From NCBI RefSeq assembly GCF_001653795.1, contig NZ_CP011514.1, forward strand, positions 3,428,279 to 3,492,278: a DNA stretch of 64,000 nucleotides, written 5' to 3'. How positions within the stretch are numbered: position 1 is the first letter of the stretch; each line of letters starts with the position of its first letter. Shown piece after piece: positions 53,730 to 62,577 of this stretch. The stretch comes from Mitsuaria sp. 7. Lineage in GTDB: Bacteria > Pseudomonadota > Gammaproteobacteria > Burkholderiales > Burkholderiaceae_C. The notes below the pieces were generated by a model. It worked only from the letters and a program-made list of their open reading frames with translations. It did no database searches and was not told the DNA's origin. The position numbers and the translations under genes are program-made.

Positions 53730-54698
53730 ATGCGTTCCTTCCCGCACCTTCCCCATCCGCACCTCGGTCGGATGTTCCGGCAGGCCAAGCATCCGGCACC
53801 GCATCACGGGGCGTTGTTCTGGTTCGCCCACGCGGCCGTGCTGCTGGGCCTGCTGCTGATCGCGACCGAGGTCTCCGCGCAGCAGGGCGCAGGACTGCGC
53901 GCGCAGTACGACCAGCTCGCGCCGCAGCTCACGAAGAGTCCGTTCCAGAAGCCCATCGTGCTGAGCTCCGCCGACGACACCGAACGTCCCACCGGGGAGA
54001 TGCACGCCGTCGTCGATCATCCGTTCGGCACGCTGTCCGGCGCGCTGCGCAACGCCGATGCCTGGTGCGATCTGCTGACGCTGCCGGCCAACGTCAAGCG
54101 CTGCGCCGTCGAGGACGACCCGGCGCCGGGCGCGACGCTGCACATGGCCATCGGCCGCAAGTTCGACCAGCCTATCGAGGACGCCTACGCGCTCGACTTC
54201 CGTTTCCAGGTGCTGGCGGCGCAGCCGCAGTACCTGCTCGTGGAGATGAGCGCGAACAAGGGGCCGATGGGCACCAGCCATTACCGTCTCACGCTCGAGG
54301 CGGTGCCGCTCGATGCGAAGCGCTCGTTCGTGCGCCTGCGCTACGCCTACATGAACAACCTCGCGGCGCGCGTCGCCACCAGCGCCTACCTGTCCACGTC
54401 GGGCCGCGACAAGGTGGGCTTCACCGTGGTCGGACGCGACGACGACGGCCAGCCGCGTTACGTCGGCGGCATCCAGGGCATCGCGGAGCGCAACACGATG
54501 CGCTACTTCCTGGCGATCGAGTCCTACCTCGACACGCTGCCGGCGCCGCCCGAGCAGCGGCTCGACAAGCGGTTGCGCGACTGGTTCGCGGCCACCGAGC
54601 GTTATGCGCGCCAGCTCCACGAGCAGTCGCTCGACGAGTACGTCGCCATGAAGCACAAGGAAGCGCGCCGGCAGGTCGCCATCGCTCCGGGCGGGTGA
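53730..54698 (+). CDS. Exported protein of unknown function
   Basis: 322 residues. Signal peptide (FWFAHAAVLLGLLLIATEVSAQQG, about 30-53) after a His/Pro-rich start. The mature part has no family I recognise: features are ELMAVV-type strands (EMHAVVDHPFGTLSGALRNADAWCDLLTLPANVKRCAVED), Trp/Cys residues conserved by eye as a likely disulfide pair, and repeated aromatic beta-like stretches (YLLVEMSANKGPMGTSHYRLTLEAVPL). The start at 53730 has GGAG six bases upstream. It is divergent from the CHAT operon and may share control with it (inference). Confidence 0.7.
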   Translation: MRSFPHLPHPHLGRMFRQAKHPAPHHGALFWFAHAAVLLGLLLIATEVSAQQGAGLRAQYDQLAPQLTKSPFQKPIVLSSADDTERPTGEMHAVVDHPFGTLSGALRNADAWCDLLTLPANVKRCAVEDDPAPGATLHMAIGRKFDQPIEDAYALDFRFQVLAAQPQYLLVEMSANKGPMGTSHYRLTLEAVPLDAKRSFVRLRYAYMNNLAARVATSAYLSTSGRDKVGFTVVGRDDDGQPRYVGGIQGIAERNTMRYFLAIESYLDTLPAPPEQRLDKRLRDWFAATERYARQLHEQSLDEYVAMKHKEARRQVAIAPGG

Positions 54699-54699
54699 T

Positions 54700-54721
54700 G
54701 CCCTGAGGGCGTGCTCAGGGC
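54700..54721. terminator. Terminator between secreted protein and MFS gene
   Basis: GCCCTGAG (54700-54707), loop GGCGTG, CTCAGGGC (54714-54721). Overlaps the MFS stop codon, serving both convergent genes. Confidence 0.6.
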
Positions 54722-55929
54722 GCACCGCCCGGGGGCTCGTGGCGCGGCGACTCGATCTGCCGCGCTGCCCATTGCGCGCCGACCAGGATGGAGGCCATCA
54801 GCCACAACGGCGCGGCCGCGACGCTCGCGGCGGCCAGCACGCCGAAGCCCAGCGGCATCGCGACCGTCGCGCCGTTGGCGGCCAGCATCCGCAAGCCGAG
54901 CGCCTGGCCATGGCGATCCGGCGGCGTGACCTGATGCATCGTCGCCAGCACCATCGGCTGCACGGCGCCGAGCGCCAATCCCAGCATGGCTGAACCGAGC
55001 ATCAAGCCGAGCGTGCCGGGCAGCCACGCGTAGACGAGGAGCGTGACGGTCGCGACCGCCATCGCGACGCGCAACGCCTTCACGTCGTCGATCCGATGCG
55101 CCCACCGGACGATGGCCAGCCGGACCAGCGTCGCCGCCGCCGCGAAGCTGCCCAGCACCAGGCCGATGCTCGAGGCCGACAGCCCTTTCGCATGGCCCAC
55201 GACGGGCACTACGAAGCTGTGGGCGTCCCAGCACGAGGACATCGCGACGTTGACGATCAGCAGGTTGCGCAGGCCGCGGTCCTTCAACAGGTCCCACGCG
55301 GGACGCGGCTTGACGCCGGCCTTGGCGGGCGCGGGCACGTGACGCGGCACGCGCCTTGCGATCGCCCAGGCAGCGAGCGGCAGCAGCGTTGACAACACCA
55401 GCGCGGCGGTGAATCCGGCCGTGTCGATGACGATGCCGGTGATGACCGGCGCGAACGCGTTGGACAGCGCGGGACCGAGCGCCACCCAACTGAACACGCG
55501 CTTGAGTTGCGAGGCGTCGTGCGCCATCAGGCCCGCCTCGCGCTGGATCGCGACGGCCGCGACCGCCACGGCGCCGCCGCACAGCAGGCAGCCCGACGCC
55601 AGCAGCCAGACCCAGCCCAGGACCTGCGCGCACAGCGCCAGCACCGCGCCGGCGAAGGCCATCGCGACGCCTATCCCCACCGGGCGATGGAAGCCGTGGC
55701 GGTCGGCCAGCCGACCGGCCCACAACGACAGGCCCAGCGGCGCGACCGCGAAGAGGCTGAGCAGCACGCCGACGAATCCGCCACCGTAGCCCTGATGCAG
55801 CACCCACAGCGTGGCCGCGACGCGCGTCGTCGCCATGCACGCGTGCACCGCGACCAGCGAGGCGATGACCGCCACGAAGCCGGCGCTCAGGCCGGTATAG
55901 CCCTTCGTCGCCGATGCGTCGTGGGTCAT
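54715..55929 (-). CDS. MFS transporter
   Basis: 404 residues with about twelve hydrophobic segments and the MFS loop motif between helices 2 and 3 (GRLADRHGFHRPVGIGVAM). The substrate is not evident; drug or sugar-phosphate efflux are both possible. It overlaps the rmuC stop by four bases (ATGA), so the pair is cotranscribed. Confidence 0.88.
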   Translation of the reverse strand: MTHDASATKGYTGLSAGFVAVIASLVAVHACMATTRVAATLWVLHQGYGGGFVGVLLSLFAVAPLGLSLWAGRLADRHGFHRPVGIGVAMAFAGAVLALCAQVLGWVWLLASGCLLCGGAVAVAAVAIQREAGLMAHDASQLKRVFSWVALGPALSNAFAPVITGIVIDTAGFTAALVLSTLLPLAAWAIARRVPRHVPAPAKAGVKPRPAWDLLKDRGLRNLLIVNVAMSSCWDAHSFVVPVVGHAKGLSASSIGLVLGSFAAAATLVRLAIVRWAHRIDDVKALRVAMAVATVTLLVYAWLPGTLGLMLGSAMLGLALGAVQPMVLATMHQVTPPDRHGQALGLRMLAANGATVAMPLGFGVLAAASVAAAPLWLMASILVGAQWAARQIESPRHEPPGGAP

Positions 55930-57353
55930 CCCGCGGCGCCCTCGTCCTCGAGATCGGACTCGCCGTCGGCAGCGATTCCCGCACCGCCGCCGGCAGCGTT
56001 CGCTGCGCCCGCACCGACACCGACGCCGACGCCGACGCCGAGCTTCAGCACACGTGCGGCCTCGTCTTCCGGCAAGGCCTCGACGGACTTCAGCTCACGG
56101 GTCATCACGCGCGTGCGCCGCTCCGCGAGTTCGATGTTGTTGCTGGCCTCGTCGAGCTTCTTCTTCGTCTTGGCCAGCACGTCGCCGAATTTCCCGAACT
56201 CCGTCTTGACCGCGCGCAGCACGTCCCAGACCTCGGCGGAGCGCTTCTCCAAGGCCAGGGTCCGGAAGCCCATCTGCAGGCTGGAAAGCGTCGCCAGCAG
56301 CGTCGTCGGTCCGACCAGCATCACCTTGTGCTCGCGCTGCAGCGCCTCGCTCAGGCCGGGCCGGCGCAGCGCCTCGGCGTACAGGCCCTCGGTGGGCACG
56401 AACAGCAGCGCGAAGTCGGTCGTGTGCGGCGGGCCGAGGTACTTCTCCCGGATGCTCTTCGCCTCCAGGCGCAGCCGGGTCTCGATCGCGCGACCGGCGA
56501 TTTCCGCCGCGGGGGCGTCGGCGCGCTCCTGCGCGTCGAGCAGACGTTCGTAGTCCTCACGCGGGAATTTGGCGTCGATCGGCAGCCAGATCGGCTGGCC
56601 GTCGTCGCGCTGCCCGGGCAGCTTGAGCGCGAACTCGACGCGCGCGCCGGTGCCCGGCACGGTCTCGACATTCGACGCGAACTGTTCGGGCGTGAAGACC
56701 TGCTCCAGCAGCGCCGCCAGTTGCACCTCGCCGAAGATGCCGCGCGTCTTGACGTTGGTCAGCACCCGGTTCAGCGAACCGACGTCGCGCGCCAGCGTCT
56801 GCATCTCGCCGAGTCCGCGGTAGACCTGCTCCAGCCGTTCCGCCACCTGCTTGAAGCTCTCGCCCAGGCGCTGCTCCAGCGTGGCATGCAGCTTTTCGTC
56901 GACGGTCGCCCGCATCTGCTCGAGCTTCTTCTCGTTGTCCTGCTGGATCGCCTGCAGTCGCGCCTCGACGGTGCGGCGCGTCTCGGCCAGGCCGGCCTCG
57001 TTGCGCTGTCCCAGGGCCTGCAGCTGTTCCGTCAGCACGGTCGTCATGCGGGACGCGGCGGCGTCCTGCGCCTCGCGCGCACGGGCCGCCTGCTGGCCCA
57101 GCGCCTGCTGGAACTGCGTCAGCGTCGCCAGCGTCTCCTGGCGCAGCCCGGCGTTGCCGCGGTTGAGTTCGTCGCGCAGCGCGCGCTCCAGGCGTTCCAG
57201 GCGTTCGCCCGTCTGCTGCATGAGCGGCGCGAGGACCGCGGAAGGATCGGTGCGGGCGGGCCGTCGGAACAGGACCACCCCGATCAGCACGATGACGACA
57301 AGGAACAGGAGCACGGCCGCGAGGACCATGACCTGCCAGAACGACAGATTCAT
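55926..57353 (-). CDS. rmuC: RmuC, DNA recombination-limiting protein
   Basis: 475 residues. N-terminal membrane helix (FWQVMVLAAVLLFLVVIVLIGVVLF), long coiled coil (about 40-170) and the conserved RmuC nuclease-like core (VKTRGIFGEVQLAALLEQVFTPEQFASNV; PIDAKFPREDYERLLDAQERAD; FVPTEGLYAEALRRPGL). RmuC limits recombination at inverted repeats. A Gly/Ala/Val-rich tail (GVGVGVGAGAANAAGGGAG) is an odd low-complexity end. Confidence 0.96.
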   Translation of the reverse strand: MNLSFWQVMVLAAVLLFLVVIVLIGVVLFRRPARTDPSAVLAPLMQQTGERLERLERALRDELNRGNAGLRQETLATLTQFQQALGQQAARAREAQDAAASRMTTVLTEQLQALGQRNEAGLAETRRTVEARLQAIQQDNEKKLEQMRATVDEKLHATLEQRLGESFKQVAERLEQVYRGLGEMQTLARDVGSLNRVLTNVKTRGIFGEVQLAALLEQVFTPEQFASNVETVPGTGARVEFALKLPGQRDDGQPIWLPIDAKFPREDYERLLDAQERADAPAAEIAGRAIETRLRLEAKSIREKYLGPPHTTDFALLFVPTEGLYAEALRRPGLSEALQREHKVMLVGPTTLLATLSSLQMGFRTLALEKRSAEVWDVLRAVKTEFGKFGDVLAKTKKKLDEASNNIELAERRTRVMTRELKSVEALPEDEAARVLKLGVGVGVGVGAGAANAAGGGAGIAADGESDLEDEGAAG

Positions 57354-57366
57354 CCGCCCGATTCTC

Positions 57367-58350
57367 TCAGCGCTTGAGCACCTCGGGATTCAGTGCCGTC
57401 GGCGGAACACCGCCGGTCAGCGCGGCGATCAGGTTGTCCACGGCGAGGTCGCTCATGGCGCGGCGCGTCGCGATCGTGGCGCTGGCGATGTGGGGCGTGA
57501 GCACGACGTTCGTGCACGCGAGCAGCGACGGGTGCACCTTGGGTTCGCCCTCGAACACATCCAGGCCCGCGGCGGCGATGGTGCCGGCCTGGAGCTCGGC
57601 GGCCAGCGCCGCGTCATCGACGACACCGCCGCGGGCGATGTTGGTCAGCGTCGCCGTCTTCCTCATCAGGCGCAGTTCGCGCTGGCCGATCAGGTGGTGC
57701 GAGGACGCGCTGTACGGCACGACGATCACCAGATGGTCGGCACGCTGCAGCAGTTCATCCTTCTCGACCCAGGTCGCGCCCAGCGGACCTTCCTGGTCGG
57801 CCGGCAGCCGCGAACGGTTGTGATACAGCACCGGCATGCCGAAGCCGAGGTGCCCGCGGCGGGCGATCGCCGCGCCGATGCGGCCCATGCCGAGCACGCC
57901 CAGCGTCGCGCCGTGGATGTCCGCGCCGGCGAACATCGTCACCGACCATTCCTTCCATTCCCCGCGGCGCAGGAAGTGTTCGCTCTCGGTGATGCGGCGG
58001 GCCGTGGTCATCATCAGCGCGAAGCCGAAGTCGGCGGTGGTCTCGGTCAGCACGTCCGGCGCGTTGGTCACCACGACGCCGCGCGCCGTGCAGGCCGGCA
58101 CGTCGATGTTGTTGTAGCCCACGGCCATCGTGCAGATGGCCTTGAGGTCGGGACAGGCATCGAGCAGCTTGGCGTCGATCCTGTCGCCGCCGGCGATGTA
58201 CGCGCCGGACTTGCCCTGCAGGCGACGGATCAGCTCGTCCTGAGACCAGCCGGTGTCGCTGTCGTTGGTCTCGACCTCGAAGTGCGGACGCAGCCGGTCG
58301 ACGATGTCGTCGAAGGTCTTGCGGGCCACCAGGACGCTGGGCTTGCTCAT
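57367..58350 (-). CDS. D-2-hydroxyacid dehydrogenase (glyoxylate/hydroxypyruvate reductase type)
   Basis: 327 residues. NAD(P)-binding GxGxxG (GVLGMGRIGAAIARRG), catalytic Arg in NIARGGVVDDAAL, Glu in GLDVFEGEPKVHP and His in LTPHIASAT. Reduces glyoxylate, hydroxypyruvate or 2-ketogluconate; the exact substrate cannot be told. The start at 58350 is chosen because AAGGAG is upstream; a longer open frame without such a site is rejected. Confidence 0.93.
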   Translation of the reverse strand: MSKPSVLVARKTFDDIVDRLRPHFEVETNDSDTGWSQDELIRRLQGKSGAYIAGGDRIDAKLLDACPDLKAICTMAVGYNNIDVPACTARGVVVTNAPDVLTETTADFGFALMMTTARRITESEHFLRRGEWKEWSVTMFAGADIHGATLGVLGMGRIGAAIARRGHLGFGMPVLYHNRSRLPADQEGPLGATWVEKDELLQRADHLVIVVPYSASSHHLIGQRELRLMRKTATLTNIARGGVVDDAALAAELQAGTIAAAGLDVFEGEPKVHPSLLACTNVVLTPHIASATIATRRAMSDLAVDNLIAALTGGVPPTALNPEVLKR

Positions 58351-58448
58351 GGACGCATCTCCTTGCAGGGAAGCGCCAACTGTAGAGCGGACCTTCCCGC
58401 CGCCCGCACGCGGATCGCCCACGGGCATCGGGAATCAGCGTCGGCGTG

Positions 58449-59180
58449 TCACTCCAGAAAACGGGTGAACGACGCGACCGGATCGCGCTCGGTCACCAGC
58501 GTGTTCTCGACCGCGGCCGGATCCGCGTACCCGAGCGACATGCCGCAGACCAGCTGCTGTTGCGGCGACAGGCCCAGTTCCTCCGCGATCACGCGGTGGA
58601 ACTGCGTGAACGCCGCCTGCGGGCAGGTGTGCAGGCCGCGGCCGCGGGCGGCGACCATGAGGTTCTGCAGGAACATGCCGTAGTCCAGCCAGCTGCCCTG
58701 CTGCATCACGCGATCGATGGTGAACATCAGGCCGACCGGCGCGTCGAAGAAGCGGTAGTTGCGGCCGTGCTGTTCGTGCATGCGCAGCTTGTCCCCCTTG
58801 GTGATGCCGAGCAGGCCGTACAGGTCCCAGCCGACCTTGCGGCGGCGGTCGATGTAGGGCGAGACCCACTCGCGCGGGTAGTACGCGTATTCCTCGCCGT
58901 GGGTGGCGAGTTCCTCGGGGTCGTCGTAGGTCGCCTGGATGCGCGTGACCAGCCGGTCCTTGGCCGCGCCGGTCAGCACGTGGACCTGCCAGGGCTGCGT
59001 GTTCGTGCCCGACGGCGCGCGGGCCGCGACGGTCAGCAGGTCTTCGATCAGCGCGCGAGGCACCGGGGTCGGCAGGAACGCGCGCATCGAATGCCGCGTC
59101 ACGATCGCGGCCTCGACGGCGGCGGACTGCTCGGGCGTCGGCGGGACGAAGGGGTCGGGGAAGGAAGCGGGGAAGCTCAT
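58449..59180 (-). CDS. Nitroreductase family FMN enzyme
   Basis: 243 residues. Family motifs: SMRAFLPTPVPRALIEDLLTVAARAPSGTNTQPW for FMN binding, then the central HNTQPW-type region, and near the end GMSLGYADPAAVENTL. Typically a flavin-dependent reductase of nitro compounds or enals; substrate unknown. It overlaps the thioesterase stop by four bases (ATGA), suggesting an operon. Confidence 0.92.
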   Translation of the reverse strand: MSFPASFPDPFVPPTPEQSAAVEAAIVTRHSMRAFLPTPVPRALIEDLLTVAARAPSGTNTQPWQVHVLTGAAKDRLVTRIQATYDDPEELATHGEEYAYYPREWVSPYIDRRRKVGWDLYGLLGITKGDKLRMHEQHGRNYRFFDAPVGLMFTIDRVMQQGSWLDYGMFLQNLMVAARGRGLHTCPQAAFTQFHRVIAEELGLSPQQQLVCGMSLGYADPAAVENTLVTERDPVASFTRFLE

Positions 59181-59653
59181 GGCATCTCCAGCGCGCTGAG
59201 CGCATTCAGATAGGACTCGGGCAGTTGCGCCACCGGGCGCCGGGACTCACGATCGACGTACACGTGGACGAAGTGGCCGCGCGCCGCGCACAGGGGCTCG
59301 CCTCCGGCGAACAGGCCGATCTCGTAGCGGACGCTGGAGCGGCCGCGCTTCGCGACCCGCAGGCCGGCCTCGATGTGCTGCGGGAACGCCAGCGACGCGA
59401 AGAAGTTGCAGTGGGTCTCGATGACCAGGCCGATCACCTCGCCGTGGTGCAGGTCCAGCGCGCCCTGCTCGATCAGGTAGCGGTTCACCGCCGTGTCGAA
59501 CAGGCTGTAGTAGACGACGTTGTTCAGGTGGCCGTAGACGTCGTTGTCCATCCAGCGGGTCGGGACCGGGACGAAGCGGGCGAAGGCCTCGCGCGGCTCG
59601 GCGGCCGGGCGCGCATCGGCGGAGGCGACGGGGGAGTCGGTGGCAGCACTCAT
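59177..59653 (-). CDS. Acyl-CoA thioesterase (4HBT family)
   Basis: 158 residues. Hotdog fold with the family core VPTRWMDNDVYGHLNNVVYYSLFDTAVNRYLIEQ (catalytic Asp in WMDNDVYGH) and conserved C-terminal strands (RSSVRYEIGLFAGGEPLCAARGHFVHVYVD). Hydrolyses acyl-CoA; specific substrate unknown. The start at 59653 fits the family length; a longer frame is not favoured. Confidence 0.93.
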   Translation of the reverse strand: MSAATDSPVASADARPAAEPREAFARFVPVPTRWMDNDVYGHLNNVVYYSLFDTAVNRYLIEQGALDLHHGEVIGLVIETHCNFFASLAFPQHIEAGLRVAKRGRSSVRYEIGLFAGGEPLCAARGHFVHVYVDRESRRPVAQLPESYLNALSALEMP

Positions 59654-59735
59654 GCGCCGATTCTTCCACCGCCGCGCGGGGTCAGGTGTCGCGCGGGCTA
59701 CTGGTGCACACCCATGGATTGGCAAGGCAACAATC

Positions 59736-60674
59736 TCAGCGGTTCTGCCACCGCTCCCAGGCACGCGCCGCGGCCTCCAGCGTCCGCATCTGCACGTCGA
59801 CGGTGACGCTCAGGTCCTCGCCATAGCCGCCGGCCATGCTCAACGCGACGGGGATGCGGCGCTCAAAGAGCGCCTCCAGCACGATGCGGTCGCGTCGCAG
59901 CAGGCCGTCCGCACTGAGCTTGAGCCGGCCGAGCCTGTCGCCCTCGTGCGGGTCGGCGCCAGCCAGATAGAACGCCAGCCCGGGCGGCCGGTCCGCCATC
60001 CGTCGCCAGACCTCGGCGAGCGCCGTCTCCAGCGCGTCGAGGTAGACCGCGTCGCCGCAGGCGTCGGGCAGGCCGACGTCCAGGTCGCTGGACTCCTTGC
60101 GGAAGGGGAAGTTCTTCTCCCCGTGGATCGAGCAGGTGAAGACGCTGTCGTCGTCGCGGAAGATGCTCGCGGTGCCGTTGCCCTGATGGACGTCGAGGTC
60201 GACGACCAGCACTTGCAGACCACGGCGCTCCGGATGGCGCCGGTGCCATTCGGCCTGCATCAGCCGCGCCGCGACCGCGACATCGTTGAACACGCAGAAG
60301 CCGCTGCCCTTGTCCGCATACGCATGGTGCGTGCCGCCCGCCAGGCTGGCGGCGACGCCCTCTTCCAGGGCGGCGCGCGCCGCGGCGATGGTCGCCCCCA
60401 CGGAGCACATCGAGCGCCGCGGCAGCCCCGGCGCCCAGGGGAAGCCGATCTCCCGCTGCGCCGCCGCGCTCAAGGTGCCGTGCACGACCGCGTCGATGTA
60501 GTCCGGCGTGTGGACCAGCGAGAGTTCCTCCGGCCCGGCGGCCTCCGCCACCCGAGGCCGCATCACGCCGGGCGCCCGCTCCACGCGCTCCCGCAGCATC
60601 TGGTACTTGGACTGCGGGAAGCGGTGACCCGGCGGGAGCGCCAGCGTCAAATGGTCGTAATGGAAGGCGAGCAT
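59736..60674 (-). CDS. Class IV-like histone deacetylase / acetylpolyamine amidohydrolase family
   Basis: 312 residues. Metal-site motifs of the arginase/deacetylase fold: GGTHHAYADKGSGFCVFNDVAVAA, VVDLDVHQGNGTASIF and GADPHEGDRLGRL. Bacterial members act on acetylated small molecules or proteins; the target here is unknown. The start at 60674 follows the family pattern MLAFHYDHLTLALPPGHRFP; a longer frame is rejected. Divergent from the phasin gene. Confidence 0.94.
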   Translation of the reverse strand: MLAFHYDHLTLALPPGHRFPQSKYQMLRERVERAPGVMRPRVAEAAGPEELSLVHTPDYIDAVVHGTLSAAAQREIGFPWAPGLPRRSMCSVGATIAAARAALEEGVAASLAGGTHHAYADKGSGFCVFNDVAVAARLMQAEWHRRHPERRGLQVLVVDLDVHQGNGTASIFRDDDSVFTCSIHGEKNFPFRKESSDLDVGLPDACGDAVYLDALETALAEVWRRMADRPPGLAFYLAGADPHEGDRLGRLKLSADGLLRRDRIVLEALFERRIPVALSMAGGYGEDLSVTVDVQMRTLEAAARAWERWQNR

Positions 60675-60786
60675 GGTCGGGACCCTAGCAGAGGGCCGGC
60701 GCCAGCGCTCCGGCGCGCCTGGAGGCGCTGCTGACAGGGGCTCCGGAGGACAGAACCCGAACTTTGCTGCGATGCACAAAAAGTGC

Positions 60787-60814
60787 TTGCAATCATCGCC
60801 GGCGGTCCTATACT
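60787..60814 (+). promoter_or_regulatory. Sigma-70 promoter of the phasin gene
   Basis: TTGCAA (60787-60792), 16 nt, TATACT (60809-60814), 92 bp before the phasin ATG. Confidence 0.6.
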
Positions 60815-60824
60815 GATTCCATGC

Positions 60825-60833
60825 TGCACCGCA
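60825..60833 (+). promoter_or_regulatory. Possible PhaR operator at the phasin promoter
   Basis: TGCACCGCA just after the -10 box has the TGC-N3-GCA pattern reported for PhaR sites. The -35 region reads TGCTTGCAA. In PHA-accumulating bacteria PhaR represses phasin genes when no polymer is present; the match is short and therefore weak. Confidence 0.4.
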
Positions 60834-60905
60834 ACAAATGTGTGGCGACGGCGCTCAGCCCGCCGCGTTTTCCCCGGCTGACCTCATTCCTCAAGGAGAT
60901 TTCGC

Positions 60906-61463
60906 ATGCTGACTGCTGACCAAGTGCTGGACCAACAAAAGAACCTGCAAGCTTCGTGGTTCGGCCTGACCGCCAAGGCCTTCGAAGGCTATGAAAAGCT
61001 GGTCGAACTGAACCTGCAAGTCGCCAAGACTGCCCTCGGCGAAGCCGCCGAAACCGCCCAGCAAGCCATCACGGTCAAGGATCCGCAGGAGCTGTGGGCC
61101 CTGCAGACCGCGCTGCTGCAACCGTCGGCTGAAAAGGCCGTCGCCTACAGCCGCCACCTGTACGACATCGCCACCTCGACCTCGTCCGAGTTCGTGAAGC
61201 TGGCGGAGTCGCAAGTGGCTGACGCCCAGGTCAAGTTCGGCGCCGTCGTCGACAACGCGACCAAGAACGCTCCGGCTGGCACGGAAAATGCTGTTGCTTT
61301 GGTGAAGTCGGCGGTGGCCGCGGCCAACAACGCTTACGAAAGCCTGCACAAGGCCGCCAAGCAAGCCACCGACATCGCGGAATCCAATTTCAACGCCGTG
61401 ACCAGCACGGCGGTGAAGGCGACCCAGACCGCCACCCGCAGCGCCAAGCGCGCCGCGGCCTGA
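60906..61463 (+). CDS. Phasin family protein
   Basis: 185 residues. Phasins coat polyhydroxyalkanoate granules. Family pattern near the N-terminus (LTADQVLDQQKNLQASWFGLTAKAFEGYEKLVELNLQ), amphipathic helices through the middle and an Ala/Lys/Thr-rich end (VKATQTATRSAKRAAA). CAAGGAG precedes the ATG. It implies storage of PHA in this organism (inference from family). Confidence 0.95.
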   Translation: MLTADQVLDQQKNLQASWFGLTAKAFEGYEKLVELNLQVAKTALGEAAETAQQAITVKDPQELWALQTALLQPSAEKAVAYSRHLYDIATSTSSEFVKLAESQVADAQVKFGAVVDNATKNAPAGTENAVALVKSAVAAANNAYESLHKAAKQATDIAESNFNAVTSTAVKATQTATRSAKRAAA

Positions 61464-61530
61464 GCGAACGAGTTGCCGTATCGGTTGTCTCCTCGGTACC
61501 CAAGGAAGTCTAGCTTCCCAAGTGCCCTTC

Positions 61531-61562
61531 AAAGCCCAGCGTCATGCGCTGGGCTTTTTTTT
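61531..61562 (+). terminator. Terminator of the phasin gene
   Basis: AAAGCCCAGCG (61531-61541) pairs with CGCTGGGCTTT (61547-61557), followed by a T run to 61562. Confidence 0.9.
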
Positions 61563-61671
61563 CGCCTGTACGGGCCGCTGATGCAGCGCCCCACTCGGCG
61601 TCAAGGGCACCGCGGCGGTGCGCCGGTGATCGCCCGGATGCCCAGGCTGCGGGCATCGCAGGACTGGACGG

Positions 61672-62400
61672 TCAATCCGCGGCGGTCGGAGAGGCGCCCG
61701 ACGACACCGGATCCGCGGCGGCCGGTCGCGCACCCGCCGCGAACTGCGCGTACTGGTCCGCCACGTCGCGCAGCACGCCCTGCACCGTGAACTCGCGCAG
61801 CGCCTCGCGGTCGTAGAGCGGATATCGGGGCAGCCCGATCGTCATCATCATGAAGCCCATGGTGCGGACCGACATCTGGTCGCACATCGAGCGGATCGCG
61901 ACCTCGCCGGGCTCGAAGCCGGCCGGCGCGCAGGCCGCGACACGCTCCCGCATCAGTCCGAGCAGCCGGTTGTAGACGGGCTGCTGCGCCTGGCCGATCT
62001 CGTCGAGCGTGCCGGTCTGCGTCAGCGACATGTAGATCATGCGGAACTGCTCCGGATGCCGCTCCCAGAAGTCGAGCAGGCAGCGCGTGTGCGCCTCCAG
62101 CACCTTGCGGGGGCCGCGCTGGTCCTTGGAGGCATCCAGCAGTTCGTCCGTCAGCGACTCGAACACCTCGATCCACAGGCCGTCCAGCAGCGCCTTCTTG
62201 CTTTCGAAGTAGCTGTAGATCGCCATCGTCGAGATGCCGAGCTCCTGCGCCAGCCGGCGCATGCTGAGCGCCTCCACGCCTTCGTCGCGGTAGATCTTGC
62301 GTGCACGCTCCAGCATCTCGCGCTTGAGCGCGGCCATCTCGGCCGGACCGCGGCGCAGCCGGGGCCGTTCGCGGTCGGAGTCCTGATCGGTGTTTCGCAC
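61672..62400 (-). CDS. TetR-family transcriptional regulator
   Basis: 242 residues. N-terminal helix-turn-helix (ARKIYRDEGVEALSMRRLAQELGISTMAIYSYFESKKALLDGL) at about 34-78, then a ligand-binding helical domain with several Trp/Met/Phe residues (FRMIYMSLTQTG; MGFMMMTIGLPRYPLY). The regulated genes are not evident; it is divergent from the third mcp. The intergenic palindromes at 62429-62448 and 62500-62517 are candidate operators. Confidence 0.92.
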   Translation of the reverse strand: MRNTDQDSDRERPRLRRGPAEMAALKREMLERARKIYRDEGVEALSMRRLAQELGISTMAIYSYFESKKALLDGLWIEVFESLTDELLDASKDQRGPRKVLEAHTRCLLDFWERHPEQFRMIYMSLTQTGTLDEIGQAQQPVYNRLLGLMRERVAACAPAGFEPGEVAIRSMCDQMSVRTMGFMMMTIGLPRYPLYDREALREFTVQGVLRDVADQYAQFAAGARPAAADPVSSGASPTAAD

Positions 62401-62428
62401 GGCGTTCCTGTCCCAAAAGGTTATTGTC

Positions 62429-62448
62429 GGTGTACGTTAACTCATACC
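62429..62448. promoter_or_regulatory. Candidate operator near the TetR gene
   Basis: GGTGTACGTTAACTCATACC, a 20-bp imperfect palindrome around GTTAAC (seven of ten pairs), 29 bp from the TetR start. A related ACGTTAAATACTCAC follows from 62456. Typical size and symmetry for a TetR site. Confidence 0.45.
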
Positions 62449-62499
62449 ACTGGCCACGTTAAATACTCACGAACCCTGGTCGCCAGGAGGCACGGTGAA

Positions 62500-62517
62500 T
62501 TTCGTACAAGTACGAAA
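62500..62517. promoter_or_regulatory. Perfect palindrome before the third mcp
   Basis: TTTCGTAC, AA, GTACGAAA, an 18-bp perfect dyad 61 bp before the mcp start codon. Either an operator of the mcp promoter or a TetR site. Confidence 0.5.
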
Positions 62518-62577
62518 ATAGCTGCAAACGGCATTCCCGCGCCTCTTTGCGGGTTCCTCTCCTGCAAAGAGTTCCTC

